Positions 47,097 through 59,800 of a stretch of DNA of 64,000 nt are shown one piece after another (position 1 is the first letter of the stretch; each line of letters opens with the position of its first letter). Under the pieces are notes generated by a model. That model was not told where the DNA came from. It ran no database searches and saw only the letters and a program-made list of their open reading frames with translations. Source of the DNA: Lineolata rhizophorae (Eukaryota; Ascomycota; Dothideomycetes; Lineolatales; Lineolataceae). The translations under genes and the position numbers were made by a program. Location of the stretch: contig MU001670.1 in assembly GCA_010093515.1 (NCBI GenBank), forward strand, positions 1,139,907-1,203,906, read 5' to 3'.

Positions 47097-49372
47097 CTAT
47101 TTCCGCTCCTCTTCATCCTTCTGGCCCTCCGGGTTGAGCGGATGCTTCTCATCATAACCTAGCTGCTTTATAATGCCTAGGCCTTTAGTCCGGCCCTCAC
47201 GGAACAATATCCTGTCGCCAATAGTCAAGAACTCAGGCCGCTGTACGAAGCGGAAGGCCACCAGCGCGCGGTCCCCGGTCCGAATGTACGACCGGTCGAT
47301 GTCGATGATGGCGCACGTCTGGCTGACGGGCCCGACGTGCAGCATGGCCTGGTATTTCTTCTTGATGGTGGTGGCGTGGCTGAGGATGAGTACTTCGGCG
47401 ACGAACTCGCGGTGCACCTTTGGCGGCGGGGCCCCCGCGGCCGCGTTGTCGCCGGGCTTCAGCACTACCATGCCCTTGCGCACGTCCTTGCGGCGGACGT
47501 TGCGTAACGCAAGAGACGCGGATTGGCCGGCCGAGCACACGGTCGCGGGGATGCGCTTGCGCTCGATGGAGCGCACCTTGGTTGTTGTGAACTGGCCGAG
47601 CGAGTCGGGCCCTAGTAGGACGGGGTCGCCGGCGTGGAGCACACCGGACTTGACAACGCCGGCGATAACGGTGCCGACGAAGGGCACGGAGAACGTGTCG
47701 TTAACGTGGAATTCGAAGGGCGTCTCGTCATTGTAGTTGCCGTTGTATGGAAGAACGTTGAGGAAAGTACGGACGAGATCGAGGGATTCGCCGGTCACGT
47801 TGGACACCTGGAAGATGGGGCATATGCGCTGAGAGACAAACTGGGTCTGCAGAGGGGATCTGAGTTAGCAAACAAGTTGCTACGGGTTTGCGTCTTAACA
47901 TCGTATGAAGGGACATACTGCAGTGTTAATGCAGTCAGCACGATTTTTGACGAAGATTGGGATCTTCCTAGCCCCTGGAGACTTCAGAATCTTGGTGAGT
48001 TGGGTGATGGTCTGCTCTAAAATGTTCGGTGGGCAGATGTCGATCTTGGTGATCACAACCATCACTGGTACATTGAGTGCCAAGGCAATGCCCAAGTGCT
48101 CTCTATTGGTGGCCAGTCAGTCACCGCCGATTGGAGTCACTAGGTTCGTAGCAGTTGAAGACGCACTTGCTCATCCCAATCAATCCGTTGTTGGCGGCTA
48201 CCATCAGCAAACAATAGTTTGGTTCGCTACTCAGCATGCCAAAAACGGTTGTCCGAAGATACCTCTCGTGTCCTGCGAGGTCGGTGAAGCTGATGACTTT
48301 CGCCTATAGTTCGAATTAAGTACCTACGTCAATTGAAGAATGGCACTGCAAACATACCGATCGCCTTCCGATCTCTTCCCAGGTCAGTTTCCTGCCTGGG
48401 ACGTTCGAACCCACGACCTCGCCACGAGAGTCGAAGCCCATGATCTCCATGCTAACGGAGCTAGTTCGTCCGCTCTCGATCTCGTGCTTGTGGCGAAATA
48501 GATTGACTCGAGCCTTTCCACGCCCATCATCAAGGCCACCTTTGACTAGCACGCCTAACATAGTACTCTTTCCGGCGTCCACTGCATCCAACCAGTTAGA
48601 CCTAGGCCGCAAGAACATGAATTCAACGCCATTCTGGTAACCCACCATTTCCGACAACGGCGATGCGCATCTCGATCACATCGTCCACCTCCTGCGGCTT
48701 CTTTCGAACGATCACCTTGCCACTGCAAGCCTCGTCCTTCGGCCCCATGGGTCCGACTTCCTCCTCTCCCTCGTTGACATTCCTCGTCATGAGCACCCTC
48801 ACATCAGCTTGTAACACCTCCGCAACCTGCCTCAGCCTTCCCAACGCAAAGCCCCAGTCCTCCTTCTCGAACCCCATCGAATCGCCATTGTCCTCGAGCC
48901 CGATGTCGAACAGCGTCTCGCCACGGCCCTCTTCGAGCCGGCCGTTCAGGTGGCCCGTCAGCAGCGCGACGCTCTCGTCGGCATCGCCCCTGACGTCGAG
49001 CAGCAGGTGCCGCAGCCGGATTGCCGTCGACTCGTCGGCGAGCCCCAGCTCGTCCAGCACGCGCAGCTCGTCGTGCTCTTCGTGCGACGCGGCCGAGGCG
49101 CGGGAGCCGGAGCCGGCGCCGCCGAGGCCGCTTCTAGTCGCGGTGCCGTACCCCGAGTCCCCGGCGTCGGACTGGCCCGCGGCGCCCGGGCGGCGTAGGC
49201 GCTGCTGCTTTTGGACGTAGTCGGCGAAGTCGCTAAGGGCCTAAGGAGGCGACGCAAACGGGGGATGTCAGCGGGGCGAGCGGCTCTAGGGGCCTCTAGA
49301 GTTTGGCAAATTTCATACGGATTCGCCTTTTCGTCGCTCCAGCGGCGATTGTTTCATGTCTTTTGGAGCCAT
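47097..49372 (-). CDS. GTPBP1/GTPBP2-type translational GTPase
   Basis: Six exons (49319-49372, 48646-49240, 48358-48581, 48167-48303, 47919-48102, 47097-47846) encode 647 residues; introns are 54-78 nt and all phases agree. An N-terminal extension of about 210 residues precedes the G domain: G1 GNVDAGKS (215-222, rebuilt across an intron), G3 DLAGHE (299-304) and G4 TKID (355-358). EF-Tu-like beta-barrel domains follow ([40 protein letters not shown]). Proteins of this EF1A/Hbs1-related family act in ribosome rescue and mRNA surveillance in animals; the fungal member is little studied. It is divergent from RPA3. Confidence 0.92.
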
Positions 49373-50001
49373 TGTCGACTTATAGTCCCACCTCCAACGA
49401 TAGTTCTTCCGGGAGCGTCGAAAAGGTCCACGCTCGTGCAAAACCCTCCAGGTCTTTCAACCGTGTAATCGTAATGTTACAGATAATACAGCAGTCATGG
49501 AAGCCGCGGTCAGACCAGTGTCCATCAGCTTGTTCGAGCGCGCAGTCATTGAGTGTTTTTCAAACTCGGTCGCTAATTCAATGGATAAAAGAATAAAAGA
49601 ATGCGGAGGATGGCAGAACAGGTCATGAGTTGGGATGGAAAGTCGGGGGGGGGCTTTTTTATCGATAGCGAACAGTCACACCCCAGTCCCTCCGCCGCTG
49701 CGTGACGCACCCGCCTGCCCCCCCGGCGCTGCGTCCAGAACGCCGATGACTGGGAGTGTGAAAGTCTTCGAAGCCCGGTTGAGTCACGCTGGGGAATCCC
49801 ACATTTGTGTTGCTGCACCTGCGACTAAGGCACGGACCGAGGCTTGGCGGGCCAGTCTTTCGCGTGCGGCCCAGGGCGCTTTCTCCCCAAGCCTCTCGCG
49901 CGTCGCGTCGTTCGTCCCACCACCACGTCTGCCGGAAGGACAATTCCATCCGCTTCCACCCCTGATCCTTCGCGGCCTTCCTTCTCTCGAACGCTGTAGT
50001 C
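49373..50001. promoter_or_regulatory. divergent promoter GTPase / RPA3
   Basis: 629 bp between divergent start codons. It includes a G-run followed by a T-run at about 49646-49660. No gene is recognised. Confidence 0.45.
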
Positions 50002-50570
50002 ATGGCGGAAGCAACGCCCCGCATCACGGCGCAGTATCTCCAGAGCTTCGAGCACCAGACGGTGCGCATGGTCGGCAAGGTGACTCTACTGCGCGGCGAG
50101 CAGGCTACCATTGACGCCGGTGGACCCATCACCATCCATTTGAACCGGGTATGTTGGGAGGAGAAAGACGTGGAGAAGACGTGATGGCTTCTTCCTTCAG
50201 AATTTCCTCTCAGCAGTGCTCTATCTCTCTGCCCCGTGGCTGTGTTCCCTAGTCTTCTGCCGTTTGCATTTGGTTAGACGGGCTAATGCTAATGCGATGA
50301 GTCCCTGGTAGGATGCACATCTGCAGGTCGGTCACGCGGTTGAAGTCATTGGCAAGGTGCAGCAGGACCTCACGGTGCGCGTTTTCTCGAGCACCGACTT
50401 TGGCACCAACATCGGTACGTAACCCCCACAGACGTGCCTATTTAGGAAATAAAGTTTTGCCGCATTTTGATATCGCTGACGTTCGTCTAGACTTCGCTGC
50501 CATTGACGCGGTTGTTGATGCGACACATCGGCATAAAGAAATTTTCTACGGCGACAATAATGACATGTGA
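50002..50570 (+). CDS. RPA3: replication protein A small subunit (RPA14)
   Basis: Three exons (50002-50148, 50312-50414, 50491-50570) encode 109 residues. The single OB fold is apparent: TPRITAQYLQSFEHQTVRMV, VGKVTLLRGEQATIDAGG, then VGHAVEVIGKVQQDLTVRVF and a C-terminal helix NIDFAAIDAVVDATHRHKEI. Rpa3 is the small subunit of the heterotrimeric single-stranded-DNA-binding complex needed for replication, repair and recombination in the nucleus. Length and secondary-structure order match the family. The first intron is 163 nt and the second 76 nt, both GT-AG. Confidence 0.94.
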
Positions 50571-51536
50571 AGAAGCAAAAAGCGAGCGTCTGATATGAAC
50601 TTATGAAAGTTCTATCGCTTTCAGTTGTACTGCTTGTGAGGCCACTCACTGACCATCCTGGTACTGGCGTTATTCCCACGCCCGTTAGAGACTTCCCTCC
50701 GCTCTAAGGCGCACTCAAACAGTATTAGGAGTTCAACCGCGCTCGCATTCCTATGCCATGCTATGAGGCTCCTAGGAAGAAAAAGCTGTGAAGTCAATTT
50801 AAAAGATTATCCTGGTGAATGGTGTACAGACCTATTTTTATCTTCCCGCCGGATTTCTTAATGTGATCTATGATGTGCATACGAAAGAGATTTAATTCCG
50901 ACGCCATTCTGAGTTGCGTGAGAAGCCGGCAACAAGAGGACAGTTTAACAAATCCATGCAACGCGGCAGCAGCGAAGGGCATGTAACGATGGCAACAATT
51001 GTTAGTAAATTAATTTGCAGCGCTGGTTTCAGTATCGGGTTTGATGGTGAGCAGTTAATAAACTCTGACCGCTAACCAGTAGTGGAAGCATACTAACAAT
51101 ATCAAAAGCTACAGTCGGAGCTCATCAGCTATGGATGTTGGACAGTCAATCACAGCAGCACATCACTTGAGCAGAATATGCGTAGCTAAGTTCACATCTC
51201 TCAATTCCTAATCGTAATAATGAGGATCAAAGACAATGGCGCAGTATGAATTGATAGACGCTTGCGCACTCGAAACATTGAGGGATTGATCAGAAAGGGC
51301 TTTGAATTACAGAGCACTCTGTATGCAGACGTGACCGTCGCGAGTAAAAGCACGGAAAATAGAACAGTCTGTCCTGGAGTGAAACGAGCATTCTGGCAGG
51401 CATGACTCGTGCCTCGTTAGCGAACGTCATGCTTACCCGATCTGGATTTTCATGCCCCACGTCTACCCTTCACTTACGATCCGGCGCTTGCATTCTGCAC
51501 CACCAACCCTCATAGTCTCTCTTGTTCAGGTACAAT
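50571..51536. other. intergenic spacer RPA3 - YGR210-like gene
   Basis: 966 bp between two genes on the same strand. It holds the RPA3 3' UTR and the promoter of the next gene. Neither a gene nor a repeat is evident. Confidence 0.55.
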
Positions 51537-53472
51537 ATGCCTCGGGATCCGCTTATCGGCCTAGTTGGCAAACCCTCTAGTGGCAAGAGCACCACGCTTA
51601 ACAGGTGCGCAGCAGGCCAGCTGATAGAGGAACCCCCTCGACCTAAGAACTCTCCGCTAACTCAAGAGTCGAACTCGTAGCTTGACAGACGCATCCTCAA
51701 AAGTAGGTAAGTTTGCCAATACCAATATATATGCGCTCGTCTGGCTATTGGTACTAACCCACCTTCCGCAGGAAACTTCCCGTACGTGCATGGACCGATT
51801 GGGACCTAAGTTGCCATCCGTAAATTGACTCAACCATCCAGCTTCACGACGATCGACCCCCAGCGCGCGATCGGCTACCTGCAGATTTCTTGCGCCTGTG
51901 CGCGCCATAATGTATCGGATAAGTGCAAGCCAAACTACGGCGCTTGCGTCGACGGCCGCCGCAGTGTTCCGATCGAGCTGCTCGATGTCGCGGGCTTGGT
52001 GCCCGGCGCGCACCAGGGCAAGGGCCTGGGGAACAAGTTTCTGGACGATCTAAGGCATGCGGACGCACTTGTGCACGTCGTGGACGTGAGCGGGACTACG
52101 GATGCGGAAGGTGCGTTTGGAAGTATAAGAGGAGACGGAATGGATTTGGCGCGAGGTTGGGGAACGTTCGCATGAGCATGGGAGCTGACGATGTGTTTGG
52201 CGTAGGCAAGGCTACCAGAGGATATGATCCTTCCCAGGACATCGTGTGGTTGCGGACAGAAATCGTGCAGTGGATACTAGGGAATCTAATGGACAAATGG
52301 TACGGATCGCAGTTTAGGGGTCCATGAGGAGCACTGGGGTTGACGTGTGATTGTAGGGGATCAATTAAGAGGCGGCATGTCGCAGTAAGTAGGTCACATC
52401 TCAGTGGAGTCCCGCACTGTTCAATTGCTTACATGCGACTACAGAAAACACCGCTGTCGAAACCCTCCAAAACCAATTCTCAGGATACGGGTCTACAACA
52501 CAGGTAGTCGCGCGATGTTTAGACCGACTAGGCCTCAAAGAACCGCTAGAGCAGTGGTCAAACGAGACAATCCAAAAAGTCGTGAACGCGTTCGCGGACG
52601 AGAAGTTCCCGACAGTGATAGCATTGAACAAGATCGACCATCCGGATTCTGACAAGGTAGGTGCTTGAAGCACCTTTTTCTGTGAGAGCTTCTTCTCATA
52701 GATTACTAGAATATCTCCAAAATTGCAAAATCGCACGATCCGAAAACCTTGGTCTTGACATCTGCCATCAGCGAAGTGTTCTTGCGGAGACTTGCGAAAC
52801 AAGGCTTCGTCCGATATGTCGAAGGTTCCGAAATCGTCGATACCAGAGAAGACCTGATAGATGAGGGCGATCCGGAAGGCGGAGGCCTTAAGGAAATGGA
52901 TGATAAGTTAAAGAAGTAGGTACAGCCAGTTTCTATCATACCCGGAGATGGTTTGAAACGCTAACCTGTATCCCGGTGATAGTCGAGTTGAGAACCTGAA
53001 GGACATGGTTCTTTACCGATTCGGAAGCACAGGTGTAGTTCAAGTTCTGACGCGCGCTGCGGAACTACTCGGGCTCGTACCCGTATTCCCCGTCCGCAAC
53101 GTGCATTCCTTCTCTTCCGGATCCACCGGAGGCAATGCGGTGTTCCGAGATTGCGTTTTGGTGAAGAAGTGAGTGCAACCCTCCCAAATGACTAGAGCTT
53201 TATATTGATATTGGATATTGCTTTCTAGGGGTTCAACGGTCGGCGACGTTTACCGCAAAGTCATGGGAGATGCACCATTAGCATATGTAGAAACCGCAGG
53301 AGGCGTGAGAGTCAGCGAAGACAATATAGTGGCGGTAGGGAAGAATGATGTAAGTTGTAGCGTCATCTTGATCATTGTCACCTTGAACATTGGCCATTTA
53401 ATAAGCGTTCTAAATATACTAATTTCATGCCAGATTCTGTCTTTCAAGGTCGGCAGGGCACAGGACCCGTGA
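51537..53472 (+). CDS. OBG-family GTPase of the YGR210C/YchF-like group
   Basis: Eleven exons give 420 residues: 51537-51604, 51681-51706, 51772-51781, 51842-52110, 52206-52299, 52357-52388, 52445-52656, 52710-52915, 52983-53168, 53229-53349, 53434-53472. Exon 3 is a 10-nt microexon supplying part of the conserved VGNFPFTTI switch-I segment. G1 is [12 protein letters not shown] (8-19), G3 DVAGL (83-87), G4 NKID (228-231). A C-terminal TGS-like region starts near [15 protein letters not shown]. The [20 protein letters not shown] segment identifies the Ygr210 group, shared with archaea, rather than Ola1. The family is thought to act with ribosomes; its molecular role is unsettled. Intron 6 requires the second of two adjacent donors. 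Confidence 0.92.
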
Positions 53473-53707
53473 ATGACGGCGCTAATAGCAGTTTCTGCGC
53501 TGCATCTCCTTTCCGGGTGCCATTCCAAGATGAATTTATTATAGACACCGGTTTTACCGACCGATAATTCAGGCTTGATATGCACCTGAATAGCCTCAAA
53601 CAATTCTCTAGCGCTCCCCGTCTTTAGGATATTCATGATGTATAAAAATGCCGTTAAGCTCATAAGCTGGTAGCCGAGCAAACGCCAGACGCGTCCTCTC
53701 ACCCGTC

Positions 53708-55597
53708 TCACCCGTCTCCCCTGTCCTCCACTGCCATTCTCTCTACGAGTCGAATCCATCTTCTTCGCCTCCACTCACCTTTCCTTCCCATGTTGTTTCC
53801 CTCCTCCCAGGTCCTCACTAGCTTCGGCTTCTCCCTTGCCTTCTTCGGCGACCTCAGCCCCATTACATCCTCTCCGTCGCCCTCTCCACCTTCTTCCTCG
53901 TCCTCGTACAAAATATCGCTCACCCACCGTTCCCCCTCAACCTCGACCTCGACGCCCGTAACACACCGTTCCTCAACCCACTCTCTACTCAGTAGATCCA
54001 GCGTCCACTTCTTGTCGCACCAGCGCCAGCCCCTCGGGGGCCTGACATCCTCGAAGAAGCGAGTCCCCTTGGGCCTGTCGCCTGCGATGCGCGCGGGGCT
54101 GAGCGGCGTGTAAGGGTGCGGCGCGAAGATGAAGGGCTCGAACTCGGCGTCGGCGCCCGCGTGCAGGGGCCGGAACTGCAGCTCGAAGACCTCGACCTCG
54201 CGGCGCTCGGGCGCGTCCGACAGGGCGATGTCGGCGCTCGCGAAGGCGCGGAAGCGCGCGTCGGCGGCGTGCTCGCGGGCGGCGAGCGCGGCGCCCGCGC
54301 GGCGGGCCAGCAGCGCATCACGCACGGTCGGGTGGCCTACGGCGGCGGCGGCCCAGCCGGCGACCAGGAAGATGGCGCGCCAGGGGAGCAGGTGGGCCGA
54401 GATGAAGAGGGCAGAGCCGGCGAAGGTGAGCAGAAGGAAGAGCATCGAGGAGAAGGCCTCGTCGGAGAAGTTCGTGGGCGGGGCGAGCAGCGCGATGGCG
54501 GCGTCGTGCAGGCGGGAGAAGTCCTCCATGCTGTTCTGCAAGTCGCGCATGTTGCGGAAGAAATCTTTGCTAAGTTCGGGCGCGGGCTTGATGTGGCGCG
54601 GGGGCGCCAGGGGCGGGCCCGCCATCGGGTAGGCGTAGACGTCCGAGGACGCGGTGTGTTCGTCGATTGGCGGAGGTGGGTGGCGCGTCAGGAAAGCGGG
54701 GACCATGACGAAGAAGAGAGTGGAGGCGATGGGGACGACGGCGAGGAGGTAGGGATCGAGGCAGACGAAGGTGTAGACGGCGAGGAACGAAAGGGTGTGC
54801 GAAGGGTCCGACCAGGAGAAGAGGCGGATGAGCCGGTTTTGGAAGACGAAGGCGACGCCGATTCTGTGGTTAAGGTTAGTCGGTACGGTACCAACGATAG
54901 GTCTCAGGCATGTCATTGTGCAATACTGTGGGAAGGGACGAGCCTAGGTTCCACTTTTGGGACTGCCCATCCCATCTGGGTGAGACACAGATGGTGGGAA
55001 CATGCACGAGCCTGGATAGGAGAGGTGGAGATGGAGACTTGCCTTGCATTGAACCTACGGAAGTTATATGACATGGCGGGTAGGCTAAACGCCGGCCTCT
55101 CGACGTATTCTCTTGAGCGACGGTCTGTGGGCCGGCCTTGTTCCTTCCCGTCATCGTCACGTTCATCAGGTGGGATAACCTGTTGTAGGAGCCTGTCGCG
55201 AGATCCATTGTTAGATGTAATTCAATGCAAGTCACTAGACGCTAGCAACGACAGCTTCAACCATGTTGGCATGCCCACCACTAGATACAGGGCATCCCAA
55301 CGACAAACCGTACATGGTGAATAATCGGTCCTGTATCGAGCTCGGTGTCTCACGGCTCTTGTCGCCCCCGCCGCTTAGGTTCTCGAGCTTCTCCTTGAGC
55401 GCCGAGGGAGATAGGATATTCTTGCGGGCCTCGCGCCGGCTGGGCGCCTCGGACGGCTGGGCCGTCGTGTCAGCGCCGTCGCCATCGTCGCGCTCCTCGA
55501 CCGGAGCCGTCACGGAGACTACGGGGACCGGGTCGTCGCGGTTCACGATGGGCTCGCCGAAGCTGCCATCCGGGGCGTGGTAGTCGTGGTAGTCCAT
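53708..55597 (-). CDS. Pex23/PEX28-32-family peroxisomal membrane peroxin with dysferlin domain
   Basis: Three exons (55314-55597, 55043-55192, 53708-54863) give 529 residues. Intron 2 (54864-55042) starts with GC in the strong context AG|GCAAGT, so it is a GC-AG intron. The N-terminus is acidic and disordered. LLQQVIPPDE and RIGVAFVFQNRLIRLFSW introduce the membrane part, with a helix pair around SFLAVYTFVCLDPYLLAVVP and another near LLLTFAGSALFISAHLL. The C-terminal third has dysferlin-type motifs (EVFELQF, RGWRWCDKKWTLD, REWVEERC, WRRRRWIRLV). Members regulate peroxisome size and number and ER-peroxisome contacts. The stop lies 235 bp from that of the YGR210-like gene, tail-to-tail. Confidence 0.9.
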
Positions 55598-56814
55598 GGG
55601 GGGCAGTGTCGGACGCGGGGTTCACATGTCGCAGCGGTGGTCAAAAGCGCTGTGGTCGTAGCTAGCGCATGCGTATGATGCAGGCGCGGCAGGGCAAGCC
55701 CAGCGTGCGGGGTGGGATCGGCGGGAACAGGCGAGGGCAACGCAGCATGCAACTGGCGGGCTGCCGGCGATGTGTACAGTAGTATAAATGCACAATGCAG
55801 GTTCAAACGGCGGGCGCCGCCAGCAAATCTCCACCCACGATGCGAACAAGGGCCACTCCGTACCTATGTTCTGGAATGAGAGGTGCACGCGCGGGCAAAC
55901 ATGTGTGGCTTGCGGGCTCGCTCGGCCCCGTCAAGAGAGCTAAACCGGCGCGACGCGAGCAGCCGATCGTGCGCCGCGGCCTTGGCTCGCTCCTTTCAGG
56001 GACCGAAGGGGAACGGCGCTGCCATAGGCCGGCGCCGTTGCTTTTGCCTCTTGAGGCGCTGCCGAAATTTTTGTTATTTCGCACGAGTTCGAGGGCCCGC
56101 ACCGGCCTCGCCCGGAGGCTGAGCGGGAACGCCTCAGGAATTCACATTCTCCTCCGTTTCAAGCCTGTTGCATTAGCACGAACGGGTTGTTGTTATAGGG
56201 CGGCCGCGTTATATTAGCGGAAAATAGGTCGCCTGCTGCGGCTTGGTTGGCCCAGGCACGGGCAGCGGCCCCTGCGGTTGGTCGGCGCGGGAAAGCAAGC
56301 CCGACAACATCGCAGCCCGGCAACAATTGCACCACCGCAGCACAACTGCACCGGCAGGACCCGCCCCCTCCCCGTGAGGAGCTCCATCCTCCAGATCCAC
56401 CTGCAAACCGCAGCAGCCGCTTTCTCCTTCTCGCTCTTGTTGCCCGGTCGCCCGGCACGGCCCTTGGAGGTTGAGATTGGGGGCGACCGGCCGCCTTCAC
56501 CGCCCGCCGTCCCGGGCCTGCGACCGGCCCGCCAACAAAGACACATTGCAGGCCCCAGTGCGTTGCTCCGGCGAGACATGGCGACGGCCCGCCCGTAGCC
56601 CACGCCGTTTCCCGCGCCCGGGAGCCTCGTGCAGCGCCGAGCTGCTCTTGCCACCGCGACAGCAGAAGGTTGACCCGGCCGCTGTTGTGGTGCTTCCCTC
56701 GGGCCCCCCATAGCACGTCGAGCGCAGCTCCTCGCCTCGACCACCGCTCGAGTGCTACCTGCCCACAGCGCACGCGCCCCCGCCGCTGACGGCACGCGGC
56801 CGCATCGGGCAACG
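55598..56814. promoter_or_regulatory. divergent promoter region PEX28-32 family / POM1
   Basis: 1.2 kb between divergent start codons. It is GC-rich, so several frames are open by composition. No TATA box or known site stands out and no gene is recognised. Confidence 0.45.
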
Positions 56815-59800
56815 ATGGAGCACTCGATGCCGCGGCCGACGCGAGGCGACGCCGTCGAGGAGTCCGGAGGCTCAGGAGGTGCGTTATCTCCAGATGATAT
56901 CCCCCCTCTCCAAATCCGGATGCCTTGCATCGGCACCTCAGGCACGGGCACCTGCACCGGGAAGCCACCCCCGGGCGCGCTGCTCTCTCTCCTTCCCCTT
57001 CTCCGAATGCCCTCGCGTGCTTTCCCCTTTGGGAGACGCGTAACTCCCCTTTCCGTGGCCGGCGCCCGGCAACAATGACGTGTGCTAACGTGACTTGGTC
57101 GTGGTAGCGGAGGGCCGTGCCCGCAAGAGGTTCCAGAGATCGGAGAACACGCCGCGGCAGCCGACCGCGCGCGTGCCGGCCGACTCCAAGCACGGCTTCA
57201 CCAACAGGCGGCGGAACACGCTCCGAGAGCACAAGGCCCCGCAAGGGCCGCGCCCCTTGGATCTCTCGTCGAACAGAAGGTGCGTGCTTCTGCTAACGCC
57301 GATTCAGCTCGGTAGCGACGTCTTGCTTTGGGCCGGCTTCACGTTCCATCCAAGGTTGAATGGGCCGTGTGTAGTGGACAGCTGTGGCCGGCAGGCGTGG
57401 CTGCTGCAGTCAATCCGGCCGGGAGCTGATGGTCGTGCCGGATTCTAGGAACTTTAGCGACGCCGTTGCCGTACCCGCTCAATATAGCAGCCGTTCCTTT
57501 CTCCCCCAGTCCTCCGAAAACGTTGCCCATCACCACGACTCCAGCACCGCCACGGCGTCGTCGTCTTCCAACAACCCACGATACTCATTTGGCAAATCGT
57601 CCGACGAGTCCAAGGCGCGAACGAACAGCAGTGCCTCCTTCGAATTCCTCCCGCCTGTGAACTTTGACGACTTCCACGCTCGCATCACGGGCTCCACCAC
57701 CCATCTAGCCGATTTTGCCCACCATCACAACGGAAGCCTTTCGAGCACATCCATAGACGCGCCGACACCTGTCGAACAGGACAGGACGCCGGCGTCGACC
57801 GCCAACACAGGCCCAGCAGGGAGGAGCTCGCGCGAACCTGACAAGCCGGAGTCACGCATCGCTCGATCCCAGTCGATAACGCGCCGTCTGAGCACGACGC
57901 GTGCGGCTGGCTCCACATCGTCCATAGCAATGAATGGCGCCGCTAGCATGGCGCCGCCAAACGCGCCGCTATCCATGCGAAACCGCCGACAGAGTCAATT
58001 TCCTCCAACCGCCACATCAAACCCGGCAGGTCGCGTTCCTAGGAAGTCTGTAGGGCCTGGTCTTGTCCCGGTAGCGAATGCGGAGGGCAAGGACCAGAAC
58101 TGGCGAGAACAAGGCCCCATGACCTCGAACGCCGGCGAGGGAGGGAGTCATGATGGAGGTGGTCTCGGTCCCATGGCTTCCGTTTCGCGGACTCGCCAGT
58201 CAACAGCTGGAGTGAGCGGCTCTGATGCTGCCAGAGCGGGAACTGGAGTCTCTGCTAGGAGTGTTAAGGCGAAGTCGCTTCAGCCGGGACCGCGGCACTC
58301 GACAACCCACGTAAACTCTCCAGCACTCACGCCTGATCCTAGCCTTGGAAATTCGACCCATAGTGCCAAGTCGCCCTTAAAGTCTCCGGCGCACAGATCC
58401 CACACGCCCTCCTCATCGGCTAGCAAGAGGCAATCGACGGTAAACCTCCACGTGGGCGGCTTAGGTGCGCGCACCATAAGTCCTACGGACGCACGCCGGA
58501 TGAAGCGTCTGTCACTACACCAGAGCACGCCCAAAGTCTCGAACCAGCCGCCAACGCCTCAGCCTGAACCGCCTCCAGAGCCACGTTCAGTTATGAATTC
58601 CCCCGCACTGATATTCAGGAAGAGCGTAACGCCCGGCTCGAATAGTGCCACACCTGAACCTGCAAAGAAGCCGCACAACCACGGCCTCTCATCGCTTTCC
58701 TCAAACTCGAGTTTCACGTCGCTGCGCAATTCGAACGGAACAGCGCCTCATCGAGTGAGCCAGAACCTTTCTACGTCACGCCTGCCGACACCGAAGCCGC
58801 GAAATGTGCATAGCTCTGCGGGTGTGTCTGAGGAGGAAGTCCCTCCAGTTCCGGCAATTCCTAAGGCGTATGAGTCTCCCAAGGATCAGGTTGATAATCC
58901 GGGCTTCCCTGCTAGCCGGAAAGGAAGTGCTCAAGCTAGCGACGAGGATTGGGCAAAGTCGGCGCTCGACGCTAGTACTCCATGCGGACAGTCTGTTCTT
59001 GAGGGATCTAATAATTTCGTGCTACCGAACGAGACGCGAAAGTCGAAAGGCAACGGACGGCACAAGCGCGGCCTCACTGTCGGGGCGGGATCTTCGGAAG
59101 TGGAACCTGCTCCCACAGTCCAACATATCAACAAGAAGAACCTACAGCCTCTCAGGCTACCTCCGCTAAATTTGCTGCCACTGAGTACTCCTACGCAGGA
59201 ACGGATCGCATCATTGCCCGCGCCTTCGATGGAAGTGGACGACCGAACTACTACACCACCTCCCTCGCGGCCGGTGGCGAAAACTCCAAGCACGCCGATG
59301 ACGGCCTCCAAGGCATCTTTCTTCACCCGAAATCGGCACGAGAGCGAAGACGTGAGTGCTTTTGCGCGTTTGCGCAGTAGCAGCTCGCACTTCAACCTAC
59401 GTACCGACTCGACCAATTACATGGCGCCAAATGCTCCTGTAGCGATCCCGGCGAGTGCGAACAGCAACCGACACATCACGACTCCGTTCGCGTCTTCTTC
59501 TCTACCAAAGACGAGCGGTGATTATTCAAACCTGCGGTCCAGGCCTAGTGGAGAGTTCATACGTTCGAGGCCTAGCGGGGAGTACAAACGCGATGTTGAC
59601 GCGGAGCGCGGAACTTCCAGGTTGACAGGCCCTCGCCCGCAGAAACATGCGTCGAAAGAAACCAATTCTTCCACGACCACGGCAACGACGGCGTCCGAGT
59701 CGGAGCGGCCGCAAAGCCCATCTAGTACTTCCATTCGCAGGAAGCTCAGCCTCAGCTGGCGCCGTGGCTCTACGAAGACTGCTTCGCAGGCCCAGCAGAA

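Noticed and set aside
54116-55324. 402-codon frame on the + strand
   Set aside because: It is the antisense shadow of the PEX28-32-family gene, whose membrane and dysferlin motifs are clear on the other strand.
56159-57244. 361-codon frame on the - strand
   Set aside because: It overlaps the inferred POM1 5' exons, has an Arg/Gly-rich composition typical of antisense GC-rich DNA, and shows no domain.
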